Positions 1-6,300 of a DNA stretch of 6,348 nt are shown in pieces. Under the pieces are notes generated by a model. That model did not search any database and was not told where the DNA came from. It saw only the letters and a list, made by a program, of their open reading frames with translations. Position numbers and translations under genes: made by a program. This DNA is from a bacterium. Its GTDB lineage: Bacteria > Patescibacteriota > Minisyncoccia > Phycocordibacterales > UBA10002. Numbering within the stretch: position 1 is the stretch's first letter; each line of letters begins with the position of its first letter. The stretch covers positions 1 to 6,348 of the forward strand of contig JAUSFR010000060.1 in assembly GCA_030649775.1 (NCBI GenBank), in the 5' to 3' direction.

Positions 1-555
1 CGCATTGATAAGGAATTTACCAAAGCAAAAAAGACAAAGGTTGGGGGGCAGTTCCCCGATGTCGTGACCAAAATTGAGGGAGAGCTCGGTTCGCTAAGGA
101 GCGCATGGGAGAGCATCAAGGCAGGTGCGCTTTCGGACGACGCGGAGCCGGATGACCTGCGAGATGGAATGGAGGAGATTTTTGAGGGAATTGGCGAAGT
201 ACGCCAGAGCCTCGGACTTCTAAAGCAACTTAGCTCGGTTTCAAAGATGGTCAAGACGGCAGGAAAGGAGGTTGCCAAGTTTGAGAAGGAAGTTGCGCGT
301 CAGAAGAAGGCTGGAAGGGATGTTGCCGGACTTACCTCGCTCCTCGGAGACGCAAAAACTAAACTTGGCGAAATCACCGCGCTCTCAAAACAAACCGGCT
401 TTGACCCCGAGGACCTGTTTGACCTTATGCAGGAGTTGGAGCATGTCCGCAACGAGGCTCTGCAGGAGCTTGACCGCGTAACCGGCAAGGATGACGCCGA
501 TAAGCTTTCCGCCGCAGTTTTTGGCGCATTGCGTTCCCGCCGTCTGGGCTTCTAA
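1..555 (+). CDS. C-terminal part of an unrecognised coiled-coil-like protein (5' truncated by window)
   Basis: The frame is open from base 1 to a TAA stop at 553-555, giving 184 visible residues. A GTG at 64 could be read as a start, but no Shine-Dalgarno sits at a proper distance from it. The 21 codons before it are open and have the same lysine-rich character, so the true start is more likely left of the window. I do not recognise the family. The visible part is rich in Glu, Lys, Asp and Leu, with long stretches that look helical or coiled-coil (roughly residues 65-145). It has no signal peptide or membrane segment in the visible part and no cysteine. Near the C terminus there is an acidic patch (FDPEDLFDLMQELEHV) and then a basic end (ALRSRRLGF). 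A terminator follows 27 bases downstream, so this is the last gene of its transcript. No function is assigned. Confidence 0.8.
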   Translation, partial: RIDKEFTKAKKTKVGGQFPDVVTKIEGELGSLRSAWESIKAGALSDDAEPDDLRDGMEEIFEGIGEVRQSLGLLKQLSSVSKMVKTAGKEVAKFEKEVARQKKAGRDVAGLTSLLGDAKTKLGEITALSKQTGFDPEDLFDLMQELEHVRNEALQELDRVTGKDDADKLSAAVFGALRSRRLGF

Positions 556-582
556 TCTTCCGCTACAAAAAAGCTACGGGAT

Positions 583-615
583 AAAACCCCTCCTCGCATT
601 GCGAGGAGGGGTTTT
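583..615 (+). terminator. Strong hairpin terminator after the first gene
   Basis: A perfect 15-bp inverted repeat: the left arm 583-597 (AAAACCCCTCCTCGC) pairs with the right arm 601-615 around a 3-base ATT loop. The U tract is short (four T, inside the stem), and the matching A run on the left arm means it could also act in the reverse direction. It lies 27 bases after the stop of the upstream gene and about 115 bases before the next gene, where a terminator is expected. Confidence 0.85.
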
Positions 616-663
616 CGGTTACATCCGCCTATTTGGCGAGGAAACGCATTTGATGACAAACTC

Positions 664-672
664 TGCTATGAT
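664..672 (+). promoter_or_regulatory. Candidate extended -10 promoter for the FMN oxidoreductase gene
   Basis: TGCTATGAT matches the extended -10 form TGnTATAAT with one mismatch. At spacings of 16-18 bases there is no good -35 hexamer, which fits an extended -10 promoter. It lies between the upstream terminator and the gene start at 730. Transcription would begin near 679 and give a leader of about 50 bases. This is motif matching only. Confidence 0.45.
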
Positions 673-716
673 TGAAAAAGGAGTAGTTGTCTGTCAAACC
701 GTAAACGTTCTTTAAC

Positions 717-723
717 AAAAGGA
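717..723 (+). promoter_or_regulatory. Shine-Dalgarno site for the gene at 730
   Basis: AAAAGGA lies 6 bases before the ATG at 730, a normal distance, and supports that start. It also shows that this genome uses Shine-Dalgarno initiation for at least some genes, in contrast to the two genes at 2413 and 3314. Confidence 0.75.
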
Positions 724-729
724 TTACAA

Positions 730-2142
730 ATGAACCGACCCATTATTCAGGCTGGAATGGGCCCCTATGTCTCTTCGCCGTTTCTCGCGAATAAGTGTGC
801 TAGTCAGGAGGAAGTTCAGGGAACCGTCTCGGGTGTCGCCGCGGGGCCTATTCTGTCCCGACTTCTCCAACGAGGAGACCTCGGCGGACACTTTCGCCGC
901 GCGCTTTCCCGATTTCCGTTTTCGGGAGTTGCCGAACGCATTCTCCAAAAATATTTTGTTGACGGGGGTATTCCCTCCGGTCAGAAGTTTAAACCGGTAC
1001 CGATATTTAGTCTGCACCCGAGTCAGGAGCTCATTGAGCTTTCGGTTGCCGCCACGTTCGCCTTCGTCTTCCTCGCCAAGGAAGGCCATGGCGGAATCGT
1101 CAGTATGAACTTACTGGAAAAAATGCAACGTATGCTTATGCCCGAGATTTTCGGAGCAGTGCTCGGGGGCGTAGACGTGGTAACGATGGGAGCGGGCATC
1201 CCCCTGCAGATTCCCGCGGTGCTTGACGCTTTCGCGCAAGGCAAAGCTTCAAGCTACCGTGTCGCGGTTCTCGGAAGTAAGGAGGGAAGCGAAACCATTT
1301 GCTTTGACCCTCAAACATTTTTCGGGCGGAATCTTCCCGTTTTGAAGCGCCCGGAATTCTTGCCGATAGTTTCATCCGATGTTCTCGCCTCTATTATGGT
1401 GAGCCGTTTGCCTTCCGGTGCGATTCAAGGATTTGTCATTGAAAAACACATTGCGGGAGGTCATAACGCGCCACCGCGCGGGAAACTCACGCTTAGCGAG
1501 ACTGGCGAGCCCGTCTATGGCGCGCGAGATGAAGCGGACTTCAAAAAACTCCAAAACCTCGGTATCCCGTTTTGGCTTGCGGGAGGACGTGCTTCCCCTG
1601 AGGGTCTCGCGGAGGCGCGTACGCTCGGGGCTACCGGTATTCAGGCTGGAGGGCTGTTTGCACTCTCCAACGATTCCGGATGGGACCACTTCTATCGCTG
1701 GAAAATGCGGTTTCTTGGTTATCACGGAAAGCTCGCGGTCCGTACGGAGCCATGCGCGTCACCGGCAGGTTTTCCGTTTAAGGTGGCGCAACTTGCGGAT
1801 ACACAGTCCGACCGGGCGGTCTACGAAGCTCGCGAAAGGGTTTGCGACCTATGCGCTCTCGCGGTTCCGTACCAAAAAGAAAACGGGGACATTGGTTTTA
1901 GGTGCCCCGGTGAGCCCACTCCCGAATACCTGCGAAAGGGAGGGAACATTGAGGATACCGAGAGTGTTCGTTGTTTGTGCAATGGACTACTGTCCGCGGT
2001 TGGACTCGGCAATCCGGGTGAACGGCCACTCTTCACGCTCGGTGATGACGTCAGTTTTTTGCGTCGTCTTATGAAAAGCCCGACCGATTCTTACACCGCA
2101 GATGACGCCATCGCGTATCTACTTGGAAAATCCGAAACCTAG
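730..2142 (+). CDS. Nitronate monooxygenase / enoyl-reductase-like FMN TIM-barrel protein with Cys-rich C-terminal tail
   Basis: A complete 470-residue protein; the ATG at 730 is supported by a Shine-Dalgarno 6 bases upstream. Its motifs match the nitronate monooxygenase (2-nitropropane dioxygenase-like) superfamily, which also contains FabK/PfaD-type enoyl reductases. These are an N-terminal IIQAGMG strand (5-11), VVTMGAGIP (150-158), a His-containing AGGHNAP segment (242-248; in characterised nitronate monooxygenases the GGH histidine is at the active site), and an FMN-phosphate-type LAGG (283-286) followed by GATGIQAGGLF (300-310). It is cytoplasmic, with no signal peptide. At 470 residues it is longer than typical nitronate monooxygenases (about 320-380). 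The extra C-terminal part carries cysteines at 372, 375, 392, 415 and 417 (CDLC, C, CLC), which could bind a metal or Fe-S cluster. The substrate is unknown: nitronate oxidation and NAD(P)H-dependent reduction of an enoyl thioester are both possible. It is monocistronic, with terminators on both sides. Confidence 0.85.
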   Translation: MNRPIIQAGMGPYVSSPFLANKCASQEEVQGTVSGVAAGPILSRLLQRGDLGGHFRRALSRFPFSGVAERILQKYFVDGGIPSGQKFKPVPIFSLHPSQELIELSVAATFAFVFLAKEGHGGIVSMNLLEKMQRMLMPEIFGAVLGGVDVVTMGAGIPLQIPAVLDAFAQGKASSYRVAVLGSKEGSETICFDPQTFFGRNLPVLKRPEFLPIVSSDVLASIMVSRLPSGAIQGFVIEKHIAGGHNAPPRGKLTLSETGEPVYGARDEADFKKLQNLGIPFWLAGGRASPEGLAEARTLGATGIQAGGLFALSNDSGWDHFYRWKMRFLGYHGKLAVRTEPCASPAGFPFKVAQLADTQSDRAVYEARERVCDLCALAVPYQKENGDIGFRCPGEPTPEYLRKGGNIEDTESVRCLCNGLLSAVGLGNPGERPLFTLGDDVSFLRRLMKSPTDSYTADDAIAYLLGKSET

Positions 2143-2162
2143 CCGTCGCAGACGGCAAAACC

Positions 2163-2192
2163 ACGCACCTTGAAGTATCAAGGTGCGTTTTT
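2163..2192 (+). terminator. Intrinsic terminator after the FMN oxidoreductase gene
   Basis: An 11-bp perfect stem (2163-2173 with 2178-2188) with a 4-base AGTA loop is followed directly by a T-rich run (TTTTTCTTTT from 2188). It starts 21 bases after the TAG stop. A smaller 6-bp hairpin (2142-2147 with 2151-2156, loop GCA) overlaps the last base of the stop codon, but it has no T run of its own. Confidence 0.9.
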
Positions 2193-2193
2193 C

Positions 2194-2207
2194 TTTTGCG
2201 CGCAAAA
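2194..2207. repeat. 14-bp perfect palindrome TTTTGCGCGCAAAA
   Basis: A self-complementary 14-mer begins inside the T tract of the terminator. With no loop it would not form a normal RNA hairpin. It could be a dimeric protein-binding site upstream of the surface-protein operon, or chance built from the T tail and a CG-rich stretch. No second copy was seen in the window. Confidence 0.35.
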
Positions 2208-2285
2208 CCGCGCGTTACTTGCGTGGATTTCGTTTCGGTGTATCGTAGGGGAACATAGCCCCTCTTGTTCTTTGAGCTACGTCGG

Positions 2286-2412
2286 TTTCCCGCCTTTTTC
2301 CCCTTAATTTCAGCCATTTTCACCCTATTTTCACCCATTCCCTTATTCTGTTATTTTCCTATTCTCTTATTTTCATTATTTTCCTATTTTCATTATTCAT
2401 TATCCTCTCTCT
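2286..2412 (+). promoter_or_regulatory. G-depleted, pyrimidine/AT-rich leader of the surface-protein operon
   Basis: These 127 bases contain only three G residues (2292, 2313, 2350), and none occurs from 2351 up to the start codon. The tract has imperfect short repeats: ATTTTCACCC at 2316-2325 and 2327-2336 (11-base step), and TTATTTTCCTATT at 2351-2363 and 2376-2388 (25-base step). The whole intergenic region 2143-2412 holds no supported gene. Because the tract ends at the ATG at 2413 and lacks any purine-rich Shine-Dalgarno, it probably acts as an unstructured leader. Pyrimidine-rich leaders can recruit ribosomal protein S1 in other bacteria; whether that applies here is inference. Confidence 0.55.
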
Positions 2413-3294
2413 ATGAAGCACTCTCTCAACGATATGGGCAAAGGTCTCGCCATCGCGCTTTTTATCCTCTCGCCACTCACGGCCCTCGCCGACACGCTCT
2501 GGACTTCAGGCGCGAGCAACAGTATTTTAAATGCCAACACGGGTAACATCGGACTGGGCACAACGGTGCCGTATCTTAAGCTTGACGTCGCGGGTTCGGG
2601 AAGATTTACCGGCGGGCCGACCTCAACGCTCACCGGAACCGCCGACCCGACCGCAAGCGCGACACTTATCGGCACTGGCACGCTGTTTCTCTCGGAGCTC
2701 GTACCCGGAGACAGGATAACCATAAACGGGGAAACACGAAGTGTGCTTGCTATCGCGAGCAATACCAATTTGACCGTCAGTCCTGCGTTTACGGACACTG
2801 CCTCGGCCACGATAACAAAGATACCCGCGCTTTTTATCACGAGAAATTCGGCGGGAACGAACAAATTGGTTCAGGATGATTTAGGAAATGTGAGCATTAC
2901 GACTTCAAGCCTCGGCTCCGACAATGTCGAGGTACTGTCGTTTACCAAGTTGGGAGGCACAGCTATTACCAGTGTCTCATCCAACGGCTCGCAATTCTGG
3001 AACTTTGAAGGTAATGGCACGACCTTTGGGAAGATGGCTTTTTCCACCCCCGGAGGGAAACCCGGTATTGCAATATGGACCGGTACCTATCTCAACAGGT
3101 TTGACATAGCAAACTACGGCGCCTATTTCGGTCTCGGGTATAATGCTACGGGCTTCACCTTAAACATCACGAATGACGGTAAGGTCGGCATCGGAACAAC
3201 CACGCCGACAGAAGCCCTTGATGTCGCGGGGAATATCAAACTCACGGGTTCTCTCGTCTCGGATGGAGATATCTGTATCGGGGTGTGTCAGTAG
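2413..3294 (+). CDS. Exported small surface protein with tail-fibre-like GIGTT-P-LDVAG motifs
   Basis: A 293-residue protein with a Sec signal peptide: a short N-region with Lys, a hydrophobic core (GLAIALFILSPLTALA) and an Ala-x-Ala site after residue 26. The mature protein is low in charge and rich in Thr, Gly, Ser and Asn. Two near-matching motifs bracket it, GNIGLGTTVPYLKLDVAG (44-61) and GKVGIGTTTPTEALDVAG (256-273); a degenerate third copy may lie at 158-166. Such motifs are common in phage tail-fibre and exported beta-rich proteins of uncultured bacteria. Residues about 73-140 (TLIGTGTLFLSELVPGDRI, then VLAIASNTNLTV) look like a recurrent beta-domain of the same protein class. It ends in DICIGVCQ, whose two cysteines (288, 292) are the only ones in the protein. 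No Shine-Dalgarno precedes ATG 2413; Met8 (2434) is an alternative start, also without one. The next gene starts 19 bases downstream, suggesting an operon. Its exact role is unknown; adhesin or surface-fibre subunit is the likeliest reading. Confidence 0.8.
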   Translation: MKHSLNDMGKGLAIALFILSPLTALADTLWTSGASNSILNANTGNIGLGTTVPYLKLDVAGSGRFTGGPTSTLTGTADPTASATLIGTGTLFLSELVPGDRITINGETRSVLAIASNTNLTVSPAFTDTASATITKIPALFITRNSAGTNKLVQDDLGNVSITTSSLGSDNVEVLSFTKLGGTAITSVSSNGSQFWNFEGNGTTFGKMAFSTPGGKPGIAIWTGTYLNRFDIANYGAYFGLGYNATGFTLNITNDGKVGIGTTTPTEALDVAGNIKLTGSLVSDGDICIGVCQ

Positions 3295-3313
3295 TCACTA
3301 TCTGCATATACCC

Positions 3314-6300
3314 ATGAACTCGGCACGATTAGAGCGAAGCATAGTAGGGAGAATTTTTCTCGCCTTTTTGTGCGCGCTTATGATGTTCGCTTTTGCCACT
3401 GCTGTGTTTGCAGAGATGGTCAGTGGGACAACTGATGAGCCGAGTTCGGTTTCAGGAGGTCAGAATGTGGCGCAACCGAAAACCGATTTGAGCACAGGAG
3501 CGTTTACCTTTGACTACCCCATTACTCTTCCCGCGGGAAGGAACGGCACATCGCCAAACCTAAAGCTTGCGTACAGTAGTCGCAGTAGCTTCACCAACAG
3601 CCCATTCGGGTATGGCTGGTCTGACGGAATACCCACGATTGAGCGCATCAACAAAACCGGAACAAACCGACTGTACACTGACAACTATTTCTTTTCCTCA
3701 ACCGACGGAGAGCTGGTGTCACACGGGAACGGAGTTTTTACACCCAAAACCGAGGGCGGTAATTTTTCAAAATACACCTTTTCAAACAATCAATGGCTCG
3801 TTACCGACAAACGAGGGACGACCTACAGATTTGGAGACACTACATCCGCTCGGCAGGACGACCCGCTTGACTCCTCCCGCGTATACAAGTGGATGCTTGA
3901 GGAGGTGAAGGATACGAATGGTAACACCATCTCCTACACCTATTACAAGGACGGCGGGCAGATTTATCCTTCTTCTATAACCTATTCCAACACCAGCACA
4001 GGCATCGGCATCTTTAAAGTTGATTTTCTAAGAGAGGTAAGAGCTGATAACGCCTCGTCTACGCTTAGTGGTTTTCCTGTGGCCACCAATTACCGGATAA
4101 ACGAAATAGGCATCAAGGTAAATGGAGCTACCACGACAAAATACGCACTGGACTATACCGCGGGAGTTAATGGAGTAAAGTCTCTTGTGCACTCCATCGT
4201 TAAGAGTGGAACTATTGGCGGGACTACCACCACACTCCCCGCTACCACATTTACCTATCAAAACACCGAACCATACGGCTGGACAATAGACAACTCGTGG
4301 ACAATACCCGTTGCCTTTACCATCAATGGAACTCCCGACCCGTACCAAATCGCGGACGTCAATGGTGACGGTTTGCCCGACATCTTTCAAAGCTCCTCAA
4401 GCTCGGGGAACCCCCTAAGCAGTGTAGTGTACCTCAACACGGGACACAGCTGGGTGCAAGACACGTCGTGGACGGTTCCGGTGGCCTTTATTGTCAGTGG
4501 TTATAGAATCCCGTATCGCGTGGCCGATATTAATGGAGATGGTCTGCCGGATATTTTCAACAGTTACGCGAGTTCAGGTACCTTCACGGAGGAAGTGTAT
4601 CTCAACAACGGACACGGATGGACGCAGGACTACTCGTGGACAATTCCTATTGCTTTTATTATCAACGGAGTTGCGTACCCCTACGAAATCGCTGATATCA
4701 ATGGAGATGGTTTGCCCGATATCTTCAACAGTGATGTCGCAAACGGAAACCCAATACATAGTGAAGTGTATCTGAACAACGGGCACGGATGGACGCAGGA
4801 TTCTACGTGGACGGTTCCAGTGGCCTTCACCATCAATGGAGTGGCATACCCCTACCAGATTGATGACATCAACGGAGATGGTTTGCCCGATATCTTCAAC
4901 AGTGATGTCGCAAACGGGAGTCCTATACATAGTGAAGTGTATCTGAACAACGGGCACGGCTGGACGCAGGATTCTACATGGAACATTCCCCTCGCGTTTG
5001 TTATCAATGGAGCTCCCGTGCCGTATCAAATCGCGGACATTAACGGTGACGGTTTGTCCGATATTTTCCAAAGTTCCTCAAGCTCGGGAAACCTCCTAAG
5101 CAGTGCGGTATACCTCAATACAGGACACGGCTGGACAGTGGACTCATCATGGACTGTCCCTGTCGCGTTTATCCTCAATGGAATTAAGGTTCCATACTAC
5201 GTAACCGACATCAACGGTGACGGGCTGGCTGACTTCTTCAACAGTTATTCAAGTGCGGGTACGTTTACCCAAGAGGTCTACGTTAATAATCCCCCTGCGA
5301 GTGACCTCCTCACAAGGATAACCCATCCTGAAGGTGGGAGCACCCATGTTGCCTATAAACCGGTTACGCAATATACCGACGAGTCCAGTAATCTGACTAA
5401 TAAATCACCATACTCGTTCGCTACCGCTTTCCAAATTTCAAAAGATGACGGCAACGGCACCATCGGCACCACCACCTACCGTTATGAACAGGGTTCCTAC
5501 TTCTTTAGCACCACTACTGACCGCAAATTCGCGGGCTTTGGCAAGGTTACCGAGACCGACCCTGCGGGCACCATCACCACCACTTTTTATCACCAAGGCA
5601 ATACCTCCGATACTTCACACGGCGAATATCAAGACGATGAGTGGAAAATCGGACAGCCCTACCGAAAGACGGTGACCGACAGCTCCGGAAACGTCTACGC
5701 GAAAACCCTAAACAAATGGGACGAAGCAGACCTTGGGAGCGGGGCGAAGTTCGTGAAGCTCGCGCAAACGGTTGACGCCACTTACGACGGCGACGCTACC
5801 CACAAGGACAAAGCCGAGAGCTACACCTATGACAGCACGAATGGCAACCTCACGGGAAAGACCGAGTACGGCGAAGTCATCGGGAACGACGACGGCACTT
5901 TTGCCGACACGGGAACAGACGACTTTACCACCGCCTACACCTACGCAACCGACGGAGCCAATCTCGTCGGACTTCCAGCGGAAGTTTCCGTTACCGACCA
6001 CGGCGCGAACAAAGTGAAAGGCGAGCGATACTACTACGATACGCAAGCGCTCGGAAGCGTCACCAAAGGCAACCAAACCAAACGCGAGGTGTGGAAAAAC
6101 GGAACCGATTACGTGGCGACGGAGAAAACCTACGACGGCACATATGGTCTCGTAACTTCCGAAACCGACCCGAATGGCAACACCACCGCCTACACCTACG
6201 ACACCACCAAGCTCTATCCGGTAACCGTCACCAACGCGCTGAACCAATCCACGAGCTTCCTCTACGACTACGCATCGGGACAGGTGACCCAAAAGACCGA

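Noticed and set aside
64..66. GTG as start of the first gene
   Set aside because: The frame is open to the window edge with similar composition and there is no well-placed Shine-Dalgarno; treated as an internal Val codon.
491..715. 74-codon open frame across the end of the first gene
   Set aside because: It overlaps the first gene, the strong terminator hairpin and the candidate promoter; no ribosome binding site.
1418..2074. 218-codon plus-strand open frame in another phase
   Set aside because: It is a shadow of the oxidoreductase gene: arginine/serine-rich with no family motif.
2219..2246. TTGCGT-N16-TATCGT as a promoter for the exported-protein operon
   Set aside because: Both hexamers are poor matches, and many equally good pairs exist in the AT-rich tract downstream. 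The true start cannot be chosen from sequence.
2247..2263. AGGGG / CCCCT hairpin followed by a T-rich stretch
   Set aside because: The stem is only 5 bp with a 7-base loop and an interrupted T run; too weak for a terminator or riboswitch call.
2316..2388. Short repeats in the leader as a CRISPR array
   Set aside because: The repeats are 10-13 bases, low-complexity and imperfect, with no unique spacers and no cas genes.
2400..2864. 154-codon minus-strand open frame
   Set aside because: It is antisense to the exported-protein gene, which has a signal peptide and family motifs; no Shine-Dalgarno or promoter was seen for the reverse frame.
4028..5071. Two long minus-strand open frames (4028-4390, 4574-5071)
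   Set aside because: They mirror the FG-GAP repeat array and repeat with the same period; the plus-strand frame has the recognisable domains.
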